The notes: generated by a model not told the origin, from the letters alone. DNA of 64,000 nucleotides from Aculops lycopersici (GCA_015350385.1 WNKI01000001.1:7027204-7091203), one strand, 5' to 3'; counted from the stretch's first letter, positions 27,492 to 40,751 are shown. Numbers and translations: made by a program.

Positions 27492-30022
27492 CCATCACCA
27501 TCACCACCACCATTATCGTCAGCCAATCCAACCTCACTAAGCAACTTGTCCGCCTCAACGTTGTTCTTGGCAAACGTTTCGCTCACCTGGCTTATGGCTC
27601 TCAGCAGAGCAGCTGCCTTGTGCCTCCCATTACTGTCTGGCCCAGCGGAGGAATCACCACCCGCCACGCCCACTTCGAGCACAGTCATCCTCAAATCATT
27701 GGTCTCCGAGGCGGAGGTGTGCAAGCTACCGCCGCTTTGCGAGCGATTAGACGATTGGTTGAAATTGAATCGCGTAACCGGAAGCTCGCCCATCGAGGGG
27801 TTCATCACAGTTATGGTGGACGAGGAGTCGCCTGCTAGCAATGATGAGCTCATGTTTGTTTGGTGCTGGTGATGGGCAACACTGTCAGTTGCTTGTGCGG
27901 CATGAATTGATGTTGCATTCAAGGCGCTTGGCGAGGCAAGTACGGCAGCACTTGTGCACAGTGACATCATTGTGGTGGTGGTGGTGGTGGTGGTGGTGGT
28001 TGTTGTTGGCGCATCTCCCTGGCAACAACCACTTTCGTTGTTGTTGTAGTCGCCTTTGTGTTCCTCCATTTCGTCCAATTCAATCACATGATGTTGATGC
28101 GCCGCTCCACCTATTGACCTCAGCTGGCTAGACTGTAGCTGTTGTTGCTGATTGGAGGGGGCGGTGGTCGCTGCCGTGGTTGTAATCAGCGAGCTCGCAA
28201 GCGACTTTTTCCTCTCCACTATCACAATTTTCCCCTTCAAAACTCCGCCGCCTGGCGGCGGGCTCATTGGAGGCGCTGCATTGAAGGCGGCCGCCGACTT
28301 GAGCGCTTGCGGGTTGCCGCTGGACATGATAGCACTTCCGGCCAGCGCCGCGGTGGCCGTCGCCGCCGATGAGCCAATCAACTGTTTCCGGTCGGGGGTG
28401 GGCGCACGACGGTTGTTTCGGCCGCCGACCCTCTTGCCGGCGTTACCGCCGCCACCCGAGGCGCCGATTCGCGATTGCTTATTGATCGCTCGGCGAGCTC
28501 GCGAGCGAGCGGCGAGGAAAATTTTGATATAAGTGAACACCATCACGGCGCATGGAATATAAAATGAGCCTAAGGCTGAGTAGAGGACGTAGCCGATATC
28601 GTCGCTCAACTGGCAGGTGGGATACTCTTGGATTTGTTGGCCATTGTCTTGGTTCGTGGTGGATGCTGTGGAGAGGTCTAATTGTTGGATTGTTGATGCC
28701 AGTGGTGGTTGGTGTTGCGCGTTTGTTGAAAGTAGCATTGGTTGTATTGTATTGGCTAGAAAGTTTTCCTGCTCCTCATCAAACAGGTTGCTCTGGTCCT
28801 GCTGCAGGTTGCTAAGTTCATTTGGATTGCTCTCATTCTCTCGCTCCTCTTTCGGTCGACCTCTGAGTCGTCGTCGCTTGCGACGTTGCTGCCGTTGGTC
28901 TTGTGTTGCGTCTAAAGTTTGGTCAAAGTCATCGGGGGATGAGATGGCACTTGAAGTCGACGTTGGTTTTGCTGTGGATATTGTTGAATGGTGATGGTTG
29001 TGGTAATTCACAGGCGATTTTCTATTGGTGCTACTATTGGTGTGACCCGAGGTATTAACCGCGGCTCGAATGGTGGGCGACTCTTTTTTCCACCCAAACA
29101 AAGGCGGCAACGAGACGGCAGCGGAAAAGATCCACACAAAGGCAATCATTGAAGCGCCTCGACGCGGCGTTCGCTTTTTCAAATAACTAACCGCCTGCGT
29201 GATTGACCAATACCTGTCCAAACTAATTAGGCACAGAGTGTTGATGCTAGCGGTTGTCAATAAAACATCAATTGATTCATGGACATCGCACCAAAATGGT
29301 CCGAAGGCCCAGAAGCCCATTAGTTCGCGAGCCAAAGAGCCGGGCATAACAAGGGCGCCCAAAAGCATGTCACTAACCGCCAGCGAGGCGATGAACCAAT
29401 TTTGCGTTGGCCTCAAGGATTTCTCTGTGAAAATTGCAATACAAACTAATAGATTACCAACGACAATTAAAAATATAAATGTAGATATAAAGCAGGCTAA
29501 TAAGACTATTGATGATTGTGTATAACCGGACGGAAATGGTTGCTTAGACCAGTAATCATCCCACTTTTCGCTAAAGGATTGTTCAGGTTGCTGTTGCTCA
29601 TATGTTTGTTGTAGTTGTAACTGTAATTGTTGTTCCTGTTGCTGTTGCTGGATTAATGGTAGCATAAGCGGAGCTGTAGCTGCCAAATTTTGGAATCGTT
29701 GTTGTTGTTGTTGCTGCAGTTGCAGTTGTTCGTTGTAATTGGTGTCTATTTTATCTATTGCCATCGGATGCTGATGCCGCTGCTGATATTGACCGCTCGC
29801 CAGGTAACCACTTGTTTGAATCTGTTGCTGTGACGTAACCATTTCGTGCGCACTGGCCAACGCCTCGCGGGCAACCCGATGGAATATGCGACCCGCAAGG
29901 CCAATTGTACTGTTGCTACCACCGCCGCCGCCGCCAACACCACCACCGGACCTAGGCTCATTGGTTGTGGCCGCAATCTCGGCGCTCATTTTGCGGCCGA
30001 AAATGAGCTCACTCCGATTCAT
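25006..30022 (-). CDS. Biogenic amine GPCR, alpha2-adrenergic-like octopamine receptor type, three exons, about 1603 aa
   Basis: Exons 30022-26161, 26057-25962 and 25859-25006, all joined in phase 1 with GT-AG introns of 103 and 102 bases. The total of 4812 bases is divisible by three. A class A receptor: GNLLVCIAIF in TM1, SLAVSDMLLGALVMP in TM2, a conserved Asp in HESIDVLL (TM3, amine-binding), then SLDRYWSI, TM5 with SALGSFYIPC, TM6 with FICSWMPFF, and NSAINPIIYTIFN in TM7. A short tail ends FRCL, a likely palmitoylation site. The N terminus is about 170 residues and Gln-rich, ECL2 about 160, and ICL3 about 1000 (residues 505-1515) with Asp, Thr and Gln runs. A long ICL3 with a short tail is typical of Gi-coupled amine receptors. 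The exact ligand is inferred. Confidence 0.88.
27447..27500. repeat. In-frame trinucleotide run encoding poly-Asp
   Basis: A (CAT/ATC)n run within GPCR exon 1 encodes about 13 aspartates in the third intracellular loop. Slippage here changes protein length without breaking frame. Confidence 0.8.
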
Positions 30023-31150
30023 TTGAGTTGCTGCTTTTCCTGGTGTCCCTTTTTCAATTGTACTATGTTTTCTCCAGTTTTCTTGGAAATTTTTCGTCTT
30101 TTTGCTGTCTGATAAGTTAATCTTTCTTTTCCTTCACAAGATGGAATTTTATCTTCCAGTTAAAAGCAGTAGTAATAGTGATAATAACAATTTCGAACTT
30201 CATTTGATTCCTATTCTTTCGTTAGAAATTTGATAAGTTGATTTGATGATGAGGAGGAAGTAACATGATTAAGTTAGTTGATTTAATTGATAGATGTTCC
30301 TATTGATGTTCTTGCTATTTCTATATCTATGTGCAAATTCTAGCTCGATTTTTAGAATAAGGATAAAACAATTCGAGTTATCAAGCTACTAATTCAATCT
30401 ACCAAGTCTCACTCGTTTCTGTTGCAAATACAACCACAACTAAAACTGTTTTTACTCAAAGTACTAGTTATCTCTCTTTGCTGTCAGCAATCGTAGCACT
30501 TGAGGTCGAGCAATCGAGCCGCAGCTAGGCGCCCGACTGCTGGGCGACCCTATGCGCACTTTATGGCACTCGACTGTCGTTCGGTTGGTCTCTCGCTTGG
30601 TCGTATGTCTCACTTTTTGCCTTGCAACGAGCTGTTCTCCCTGAGCGACAATTCGAATTGGTTGCTGGAGCAGCTGGCTAGCAAAGTTAATGGAAAGAAA
30701 CAACGAAGCAACCACGCAAAGGCAACGGCGACCACAACCTCGGCGAGTAGATTATTCAAACTAGCTTGCCACAGTCTCGCCGTTGGTTACTGTTACCGTT
30801 GTTGTTGTTAGGCGAATTCAATTTTTGCATCTGATGCGCGGCGGCCAACACATTACGCATTGCGCATGCGCAACCGCCCTGGTGGGCCCTTCGATGAGAG
30901 GCACCACGAGACCTGAGAGTGAGTTACAAGCAAATCAAGTTGAGAGATTGCAGCTAAGAAACAAGGGCTGTAATGCTATCCCGATTACCGCACAGGAATC
31001 TGCACTGTTTTTCCCATTGCTCCGCGATCAAACACAGCAACGAGTGAGCGAGCGGGAGGTACCTAGCGACTTGGCGCTATGTGCTCGGCGGCGGCGCTAA
31101 CGGGAATTATGAAAGCAAGTGCATCGTTTCTGACTCGAGTTTATCATTCA
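30023..31150. promoter_or_regulatory. 5' flank / candidate 5' UTR of the GPCR
   Basis: Upstream of the receptor ATG on the minus strand. The GPCR promoter or a 5' UTR intron should lie here or further right; no TATA/Inr pair stood out. Open frames on either strand are short and without domains. Confidence 0.4.
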
Positions 31151-32743
31151 ATTTAAAGTGAGGAAAATACATGGTATTCGAATCTAGTTTATGTAGCCCG
31201 AATTGCGGTTTTTGCATCATTTTTTAGGCAATAGTTTCGAGCTCACCTGTTGATCTCTGTTCGCTTGGGCATAAATGCGCTCCTTTCCCCTTCGCTCAAG
31301 GTCGCTGATTGATTTGATACTGAGCCAATTATTAACGAGCTAAACATAAATCACATAACTTTATTATTCTCATCCTCCTCCTGTTCACTAGCTCACTTGA
31401 TTGACGGCTGCCCTCAATTGATGTGCGGTTGGTTTGGCTCACTTGAAACTCACGTAAAAAACTACATTTCACTTAGTAGTAATCTGATATGAAGACCGCA
31501 ACATTTGCGCGCAAGTGCGGGCAAGAAACAGAGACCATAGCTTTTGTGTGATTGTTTTTGTATATCTGTCTGTTTATGTAAATTTGTTTGTTAGTTTTCT
31601 TGAATGAAAATGACTTATACGTAACAGACTAAACAAACTGACGATTACCGTCAAAGCCTAGTCGACATCCACTCGCTTTCTTCTCCTCAAATTTTTTCGA
31701 GACGATCCAAAAGGAGGAGTGGCGCTCCGAACTCTGCGGCCTCATCGAGTCTGATGATGACAATGAGATGACGATGACGACGACTAGGAAAATGGAGACA
31801 GCAGTGGAATCTCTCCGAGTTACACTGCCTTCTCTTCTCGGCCAACTTTTGCGAGTCGAGAGTTTCAATTGCAAGCAATCGTTACGGGGCAATTGGAGCA
31901 GGTTTTGTTTAAGAAGCGTAAATGTTGCGTCGGCTCGACTTGTTTGTTTAGGTCTCTACACCTTTTTTAACTTTCGTTTTTCCTCTTCCTTATCCTTTTC
32001 TGCTCAACGTCCCTACATATTTGTGCAACACGAGCAATCTCAGAGAAGATTTCAGCTCTAAATTTCCCAGCTGAGAGCCGAAATCTTCATAAAGAAACAA
32101 GTTAACCGCCAGGTAAGAGAGATAGACGAAACGAACATCGAGCTGTTTGCATCGAACGCGAGGTGAGCCATCAGTGAGTTTTGGCTGTGGATCTCAGGTA
32201 GACGACCTACCGCCAGGTAATATGTGAAGGGTAGAGGTAGACTGAGTTGCCAGGTGGAACTGGGGATAACAAGATTCAATGGTTGGCCTCATCGTTGGAA
32301 TAACATTTTCCTATTGCTCTCTTGTTACTTTTAGTTCATTTGATGACGAAGATGTGGCTCACAAACATACCCAACAGACTAATACTCTCACAGAGTTCAA
32401 TGTTTTGCTTTGCGTTGGCCAATTTCAACACTTCAATCCCAGATAAGATTACAAGAGATTTCAAGCATCGTAACTCGTCGTGGTTGTTGGCATTGATCGT
32501 GCGCATCCTTTGCACACTTTTCTCGCTTTCTCCATCTATCTGTCTATCTAGTTCTCGCCAACTCTCTCCAGTCGCACGCTTTCTAATTGGTTAGGATTTC
32601 CATTGATGAAGAATACTCTCGTTGCACTCTCTTCTCTCTTGGGCGATCATTTTAAATTTTGCGCCAGATAGTCTGTGAGTATTAGAGAGTGAGCTTCATG
32701 AATGGTGATGCGTTTTGTTGCGCTCCCAGAGAGATACACTGTT

Positions 32744-32767
32744 TCTCTCTCTCTCTCTCTCTCTCTC
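32744..32767. repeat. (CT)n microsatellite
   Basis: Uninterrupted CT run of about 24 bases. Such runs are also GAGA-factor type sites in arthropods. Confidence 0.95.
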
Positions 32768-33377
32768 GCTACAGTGTGTAGTCATTGTGCACGAGGCCAA
32801 TCGATTTGATGAATAGCTAATGCAAGGAACCTCAAGAAAAAGACAACTTCACACTTCATCGATGCCCATGACGCACTAGAACCTAGTGGCAGTATGAGCA
32901 TCGATTGCAGTTCACCAGGACAGCAGTGAGTCAATCATGTAATAGTTGGGGTAAGGAATTTCTTGTACTTTTGGGTGTTGAGTGTATATTTAGGCTCACA
33001 GCGAGAGCGTAAAATATGGAAATTCAAGTGGACCGATCGGATTTCAACTCTAAGAAATCGCTCTTAACTGCGATCGTTCAAAAGAGGGTCGCAAGAGCAA
33101 GGGTTCGAGGCGCGCGTGGCAAATAAAATCTAGTTCAGTTGGCCATTTGAGTGAGGAAAAGTTTGAGAGATTTTAAATCTATCGTCTCGAGGAGAAGAAT
33201 CTTGGAGTTGGAGTTTGGCTGGAGAGTCTAACGATAAACTGCACACATGAGCGAGCTTCCTCTCACTCTTCGGCCATCACACATAAAGCAACAAAGAGGA
33301 CTATCTAGTTGCGCTGGTCGCTAGGCGCTCTGAAGTGAAAACACACAACAGCGACGTTAGTTGCCCATTTGTGTCTT

Positions 33378-33443
33378 CCGCTCTTCCTCTTCTCTTCTCT
33401 TCTCTTCTCTTCTCGTCTCGTCTCTTCTTTTCTCTTCTCTTCT
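33378..33443. repeat. (TCTTC)n pyrimidine tract
   Basis: Imperfect pentanucleotide repeat, all-pyrimidine except for a few G; the reverse strand is a polypurine tract. Confidence 0.9.
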
Positions 33444-34001
33444 CAAAACCGACGAGTTATCTACGTAATTGAATTAAACCAAAGGCCGGCATTCAAATCG
33501 GCGTCGGTGTAAAATGTCCGTTGGTTTGCTTGAAGTGGGTAGCAGCAGCAGCAGCGGCACCAGCAACAACTTTGAAGTCCGTGGGCGCCACTTGAGTGGC
33601 AACCGGACAGCAACAACAACACCAGCTCTAGTTGTTGGCCTTTAAGTGGGTTGGTGATGCTACTTAGCCGCAAACACAAAACACCCACCCAAACAAGTGG
33701 CTATAGTTTTGGTCCCCTCCTCAAACTCCACCGGCCAACCAGCTAGCTTGACACGCAATGATATCCACGCTCCACTTGCTGGCCACCGACATATCAGCTG
33801 GTAGTTGTAGTGCTCCCATTCTACTTGCTCGCTGGCTGAGAATCTCGAGTCGTCCAACTTTGGACGTCAAGAGTCTCGCGCTCGGACGTCTCTAGTTTTC
33901 CTCACGCTTTCCAGCGCGAGTTACGTAATCAACGCCGCCGCCGCCACTTCCGCTCCACTCGGCCACTTTGTGCTTCCGGTTTACTGTGAAAGTCCAGAAG
34001 A

Positions 34002-34025
34002 TTGTTGTTGTTGTTGTTGTTGTTG
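34002..34025. repeat. (TTG)n microsatellite
   Basis: Eight perfect TTG units in non-coding sequence. Confidence 0.95.
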
Positions 34026-35974
34026 ACTTGGTAAATGTCGCGGTCGGTCGTCGAGCAATAAACTCACGCGGCTACCGTGGCGACAGCGAGGAGTCAACGT
34101 TGCGAGGGATTCGCAAGTCGCCATGCGTCCTCATCGCCGTCGGCTCACCACTGACAGACTCTTTGCTCGTGGTGACGCCGCCACCAAACAGAGAGCCTAT
34201 GGCCAAGACGCGAGGCTCGAGCCGGCTGATGATCGATTGCATAATGGCCGCTGGAGAGCAAGTAGTAGTGGTGGCAGGTTATAGTGTATCTAAGAGGTTG
34301 CTTCGCTAACTCGCCCGACGAAACGGCGCCACATTTGAACTTCCTCGTCAGCCGAATCCCCGCGAGGGGCTTCGAGTTGGTGCCAAGGAGGAGAATTTTT
34401 GTTCAGCAGTCGGGGGTCGGCATTAATCCGAAGCGATGCCTCCCCTTCGACAAAAACTGCACATCTCCCGATTCTGCGCGAACCGGTAGTTGCTTGAGAC
34501 TGGCCACCAACTTCTCTTCGTGGTTGTAAGACGACGCGTGAACTCAATGCCTTTCATCATTTTCCATCCATCATCATCAGGCCGCCTGTTGGCCAGCTGA
34601 GCCAAATGAGCGACCGGCTGCAATTGCAAGCAATGTCTCCGGCGGCATTTGCATCTGTCCTCCTCCTCGACCTAGTCAGAACCACCACAGCAACCATCTT
34701 CGCCGCCAACAAGACTGCGCACTGGAACCAAGTCCATTGTTGCATACTGCCAGCTAGTCCAAGTCTATGGTAAAAACTCAGCTGACTTCTCACACTCAGG
34801 GACCTCAAGTTGCGCCTTTGAACTTTGAATTTACAGTCAGATAGGAAGCTTGCCGACTTCCTTTTGACCAACCCATTGGTGACTGACAGTAAACGGAGCC
34901 AGCCACTAGCTGGTATTTGAAAAAGTAAAAAACCTGCAAGTTTTTTTTCTCACTCACTCCCTCCCTCTCTCTCAATCGCCAATCGGAAGTCGCCGACTCA
35001 ATGGAGCTCGAAAGAGCCTCTATCGCGACTAGCACGCCCATTAGCTTGGCTCTTGTGTTTGTGCCACTCGCTTCCGGTCAGTTGGTCGATCTCCTGGGTA
35101 AGTCCAAACTTTTTCGACGGTTTCTCACTCGAGAAGCCTCGAACCTTCGCCTATTCACTCGCTTTATCGTGAATAAACCTCGCAACATCTACTAGGACGT
35201 TACGTAGGAAGGTTGTGTCTCCAAAAATCACTGCCACCTGTTTTGGTCGTTCGAGATTGGGCGTGGCCAATGTTGCTAAAAACACCAACCGCAAGCCACA
35301 CTATGGCCACACTTAAGCTGCAATCAATCAATCTGCGGCAGTCTGCCATCTAGCTGCTAGCAACCAAATGGGTATCGACGGATCGGTTGGAAACCGACAA
35401 GTTGTATCGTGTTTGAATGAGAAGAATCTTAACGCATTGACGATTCAGCATAGGCAACGTAGCAACTAATGAGCGCAACCATAGTCCACGTAAAGCTCCT
35501 CGTGGTCGTCACCGCTTGGACCATCAGCAGGAGATCCAAATTTTAGCCCATAGTTTGCGCCACTGCCACCAGGTTAATCGTTGCCGCCACGCCCCTACTC
35601 CACCCCGCTGGTCATTTGAGACACGCGCAGGTGGGCGCGGCCTCAGGTTGGTCGGCCGGCTGGCTGCTCATTTGCTCTGAGGGTTCGCACTGAACTTCTA
35701 GTTAGATGGCGAGCCGACAATCCAAACCTCAGACTTCAAATCCGGAGAGGCAAACAATTGGCCAGCTGGCTGGCTGAGTTTTGCTCATTGAAGTAAACAG
35801 ACTAACGAGAAAGAAACGGCTACGCATTTATCTCGCTAATTATACACCGACCGAGTTAACTCAATATTATCACAGTCATCCAGGTTATTATCTCACACAC
35901 ACGCACAATATTATCTCTGTGGTCAAAGCCCGAGTCGTGAGCCGCAACTCGCGAGTCGATGTGATGATTATTGA

Positions 35975-35975
<1 letters not shown>

Positions 35976-36004
<29 letters not shown>
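35976..36004. repeat. (ATT)n microsatellite
   Basis: About nine TTA/ATT units. Confidence 0.95.
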
Positions 36005-36005
<1 letters not shown>

Positions 36006-37013
36006 TGCATCTGCTAAGCATAAATCTCGATTACAGTTTGCAGGTAACAAGTAGATAGATAGGAGGAGAGAACAGCCATTTTGTTTGCTCACTTTGATCT
36101 GATTCACTCGTGGTTTCGGTTGGATTGCGCGGAGGTCATAAATCATGGTCGAAATTTAGGTGGTTCCACTCACTCTAACCTATTTGCTGCAGTTTGTTTT
36201 TGCTGGAAACTAAACAACTGAACCATTTCCACGACCACAACGAATCCCACCAATAAGTGAGTAAACTTGAATTAAATGACCAGGTAAACAGTCGAAGAGG
36301 TGGTGGTCTGTTATCATCAATAACTTGTAATATTTAGACGGCTACCGGCTAGCTAGCCGGCAGAGGTGACGACGGACAACAACAACCACCATTACGATTA
36401 GCAAACACAGTTAGAGTTAATCTACTTAACTCCTGGATTCGTGGCTTGAGATTACACTCAATCTCTATTTGCTCACTTGATTCGCGCAGCCATAACCTCC
36501 GACTTCCGGTTGGTTGAATCAGTCAAAAGTTTGGAGGGGCGGGGGTGAGTCGACCTTAGCGGATAGCGACAACAGGACACCAAACTCTCAGCTGCGCGTT
36601 TCCTTGAAAATGGCAAATATTTGACCTGAGCTCACTTCCGGTTGGTCGGTGAGTCGAGTCGATTGTTTGCAAATTCCCTTGTAACATTAAGAGAGAGTTG
36701 ATTTTTTAAGGCTAGAGTTAGTTCGACAGCGCCACCTGTTCGCGTGCTGTCGTATGCGCAAGCAAGTTGAGCTTGAGTATCAACACGAGCCCGAGCGAGT
36801 TACGTAATATGTGATGCGTAATGAGTTATACGCTATGCGTAAACATGAACATGAGCCAACTCGTGGCATGAAGGCCGGCAATGGCTCGCCGGAGCCGCAG
36901 CCGCCGCCACTAGCGGGCAATCGAGCGGCAGGCAAAAAGGGGCAAGCGTTTAGGGCTCAAGATGACAAATTTGATTGATATTCGCCGCGAAACCTTTACA
37001 CTGTTGCCGCCGA

Positions 37014-37044
37014 CACAACAGCAACAGCAACAGCAACAGCAACA
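37014..37044. repeat. (CAACAG)n repeat
   Basis: About five hexamer units. It lies inside short open frames on both strands but none shows a domain. Confidence 0.9.
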
Positions 37045-38249
37045 TCGACGAGAACTTCGACGGAGCCCAACACAAGCTCCGGGCGAGCGAGATGTTGGAT
37101 TTGAATTTGTCTCGCCCACGCGGCCGACGAAATCGATCGCAGGCTGAAATGCAGGCCGCCGCCTTTTTTGCTAAGACAGACACGCACACAATTATTTGGT
37201 CGATTGTGTTGCTCGGCGGCGGTTATTTTGTTACGTAGCGTCGGGGGCGAGGGGATTTGCAGCGAGACAGCAACCCCAAGCTCATAACTCGGGCTTGCGG
37301 CCACTTAAGTGCAGGCAGAAGCACGCTTCCATGTGGCGAGTGTCGCGCGTTCGATGGGCGCCAAAAGATGCGCCACTGCAGCTAATTGAATTTGCACCAG
37401 AACAACCACCACATCCACCTTAACGAAACAACAACAACAACCACAACCACGGTGACCACCACGAGAGGCAATCGAGTGTTCCGTTGCACTTGCTAGCTGC
37501 TCGCTGGATGGCTGAGCTCAACGATTTGCGCGTTTCCCCGTCGATCCGTCCGACGGGCAGGGTTGCGAGGTGACATTAGGCAAGGCGGCGAATGGTTGAA
37601 TAAATGAGCAACAAACCGACCGGCCGTCAGCCACTTGAGTGTCTGGCGTCAGTGTGACTGGCGCGATCATTTTGACGACTTGCGAGTGCGTATGAATATA
37701 TTGGCTCCCCCTTTCTGGTTGGTCTGTAAAGTTTAGCTCGTGGGCTGGCGGTGGTGGCGCAGCCCATATTTCCGAGTCTCTAACAACATTCTAACCGCAA
37801 ACCAACCACTCGCCGGCTCAATTTAACCCGAGCATATGGTTCGGTTTGGTGTATAATGTGGTCTATAAAGAGAACGAGAGAAAGAAAGAGAGAGTGCGAC
37901 AAACTCAACTCGATGACTGCAACCTTGAATGTCGCACTGATGGCCGCAAAATCCACACCTCGCAAGTGGTGAGGGTTTTACTCTTAAAGAGGGGCTCACA
38001 TAACCAAGCCTCTCTTTCTTTTTCTCCTCCTCTCTCACTTGTGCTATGTCGTGTCATGTCGTGTCGTGTTTCTCGTGGTGTCCTTAAATTCAATTTGTTC
38101 ATTGGCACAAGTTTCGGGGATCAGATCGAGATGGAAAGTGTGCAAATTTGGACGGCGGATCAAGCGGATTTGATTTGGTTGTTGAGACACCCAGTGAGCG
38201 ACGCGCTCGCCAGGTGGCGGCAGCTGATGCGCTGTCACACTATAACCAT

Positions 38250-38287
38250 GATAATAATAATAATAATAGTAATAGTAATAGTAATAA
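38250..38287. repeat. (ATA)n/(GTAATA)n repeat
   Basis: An ATA run passing into GTAATA units. Confidence 0.9.
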
Positions 38288-38590
38288 CTAGATGAGTATC
38301 CTACCGAAAAAGATGCACAAACTTTAAATGAACCACCAAGTCGAGTGGCAGTTTGCTTTTGTCATTCTCTCGCTTTCGAGCGCCTGAGAAATAGCGTAGA
38401 GAAAGAGGGATGGTTGAGCATAAAGTAGCTGACTAGTAGCATATCGTCATCCATCTTTTCACTTGCGATCCACCTCCGGTCCCCACTTCCGCCTCCAGCT
38501 GGTCGTTTCGTGGCGCACAGGAAGCGGGCCAGTGAATTAAGCGCGCGAGTTTGTTCCGTTTCGTTCCGTTCGGTTCTGTTTTGTTCGGCC

Positions 38591-38610
38591 AGCTAGCTAG
38601 CTAGCTAGCT
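38591..38610. repeat. (AGCT)n tetranucleotide repeat
   Basis: Five perfect AGCT units; self-complementary, so it can extrude as a hairpin. Confidence 0.95.
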
Positions 38611-40280
38611 TGCCAACTGGAAAACTGCCGACTGACCACCACCAACAACATGGAGTTTGTTAACTCAAGCATCTGCGATCACCACCACTACCACGACGTC
38701 AATCTAGAAAGCGGATAGATTTCGTGCGTGCGTTTCGTTGGTTTGTTTGTGGTGGACTCTTTCCCTGGTTGTTGGACGTGAAATTGACTCGAGTGTAGTT
38801 GGGTTTTGGGCGCAAGTATTGTGCAAAACTGAGACAATGACTGTGGCCATGAAACCGAGGCGAGCTCATTAAACGATCTCGAGTGTCACACAGCCAGAGA
38901 CACGAGCACATTTTGTCGTCACATTGCTCACTTTGAATTTCATGTCGAGATTTTCCCTCTTGCCGCTAGCTAATCAGATAAGATTCCAATGTCCCCATTT
39001 CCTGCTCGTTGTTGCCGCTGCACCTCCCAATGTTATTCTATTTGTTACACCTGCGCGCTTCATTTGGCGCCACCACTTTACATGTCCCCTTCTCCTCGAG
39101 GACGCGAAACTAAATTGGGATTTCAGTGGAATAGAATGGAAGTATCAAGTTTCCAAGGGAGGGCCCTTATGTGTTTCGTCGATGTTTTCTTGTCACTCAT
39201 CCAGCAAGTGGTTGAAATAATTTGATTTAATCCGACGCGTAAGCCAATAAAAATAGTCGACAGAAACGCCTATGACCACCACCACCACCAAGCCCACGAC
39301 TACAAACACGAAGATCGATTTGGTGGCCGTCAATCGGTCGGTGATTTAAGTTACAATTTTACTGAGCTTTATTTTAGTTACTAAACTAGCAAAACTTTAC
39401 TAGTAAAACCTTTAGCAAAGAAATCTGGACAAACTACAGAAACACTACTAGCCAATTGGCATGGGACCAATTAAATCGATCGGTTTGTTTGCATTTCGCT
39501 TGTCGTTGTTATTTTTGTTGTCGCTATCGCTGTCACTGTTGTTGTTGTTGCGTAAGTGAAATGAATCGATTGGAATTTCTAGTTGTTGCTGTCGCTCGTT
39601 GGATTTAGTTTCCGGTCAACAAAACTCGCTCGCCAAACTTCTCGTTCAACCGACGAAACCACCGAGCGACCGATCGACTGGCCGACGCGCGGAGCTTTTT
39701 GAATTATTAGCCAGCAGACAAAGCCGATGGTTAGCTACATATAACTGGATAACGATCCGCTTGCTCGTTAGCTAGCTTCAGTTTGTCTCTCGCTTGGAGT
39801 AGTTTTGTTGTTGTTGTTATTCTTCTTTCGTGAATCGTTATTTTATTTTGACCATGACCAAAAAGTCAGCGGCCTAATAACCAGAGAATCAGAGTCAAGT
39901 GGTTGGCTGGCCGGTCGATCAGTGAGTGAGTGAGTAGCTAGCGAGTGAAACAAAGTGGATATAAAGCGCAAAGTTAACTGGCTCGTGTTTTTTACTCTCA
40001 TTGGATCAGCAAACCCTCGGCCCGGAAAAGGGGGGTTCAAAATGTTGGCCAATGTGTCCGTTGAACCAGAGGACTAGTGGTGAGGAAAACGGAAACAACG
40101 AGTGGATCGTGGCCTCGATGACGACATTGACATTCAGATGAGAAGAGTGCATCCGTCGCTGCGGTTGCTTCGGTCGCATTAGCTCGAGTCATTCGGTCGG
40201 TTTTTTAGGTTGTCGGGCTGCAAATGAACACGATGAGTTCCCGTCTCATCCAGCGTGGCGAGTTTGTCGGTCGGATAGCA

Positions 40281-40311
40281 AGTCAGTCAGTCAGTCAGTC
40301 AGTCAGTCAGT
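40281..40311. repeat. (AGTC)n tetranucleotide repeat
   Basis: Nearly eight perfect units. Confidence 0.95.
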
Positions 40312-40750
40312 CTGTTAGTCAGCTAGCAGGCGAGCAAATGGGAGATGAATTCAATGGGCCCGGCGACTGACCAACTGCAACAAACAAAAGACTCAATCCC
40401 CTGGTGGTTGCCGCCACTTCCGCTAAGGCTGCTCAAGAGTCACCAGAGGCTCGCTCGGCTTGTGATACTAATGATCTTTGTGTTTGTGTCGGCTCCACAG
40501 TGAAGCAAACCTCCATCATCGAGTCCCTTGCTCGCTGGCTCGCTCTCTCCCTCTCTCTTGTGGCATTCATTACTACGATGATGCCGGTTAGTCTATCCAA
40601 TGGGCCACTCGATGCATTCGGCGCCAGTGATTTTCGATGAAATTTGCGACTCGATGGCTGTGCGAGTGGGAACGGGCGGCTCGTGTTTGGTGGTTGAGTT
40701 TTCACGTGTCATTGGTTTGCGTTGTTGTCATCGTGGTGGTTGTTGTTGAA

Positions 40751-40751
<1 letters not shown>

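Larger units (their letters stand above)
31151..34980. other. Non-coding, first part of the gene desert
   Basis: No gene is recognised. It contains a CT run (32744-32767), a TCTTC run (33378-33443), a TTG run (34002-34025) and a 15-base inverted repeat at 32045-32088. Frames of 60-113 codons occur on both strands without domain resemblance. Confidence 0.6.
34981..40751. other. Non-coding, second part of the gene desert
   Basis: No gene is recognised. Simple repeats: ATT (35976-36004), CAACAG (37014-37044), ATA/GTA (38250-38287), AGCT (38591-38610), AGTC (40281-40311). A 16-base palindrome is at 36345-36360. A possible signal-peptide exon (35001-35097) is discussed under findings. Confidence 0.6.

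Noticed and set aside
27252..27872. 206-codon plus-strand frame inside the GPCR
   Set aside because: It is antisense to exon 1 of the receptor. Its poly-Ser run is the complement of the Asp repeat, so it is a shadow.
33700..33760. Resemblance to miR-133 (TTGGTCCCCT)
   Set aside because: Only the first nine bases match, the rest of the mature sequence does not, and no hairpin pairs with it.
33915..36808. Shared 14-mer GCGAGTTACGTAAT at two places
   Set aside because: A few 14-mer coincidences are expected in 34 kb, so this is not evidence of a dispersed element by itself.
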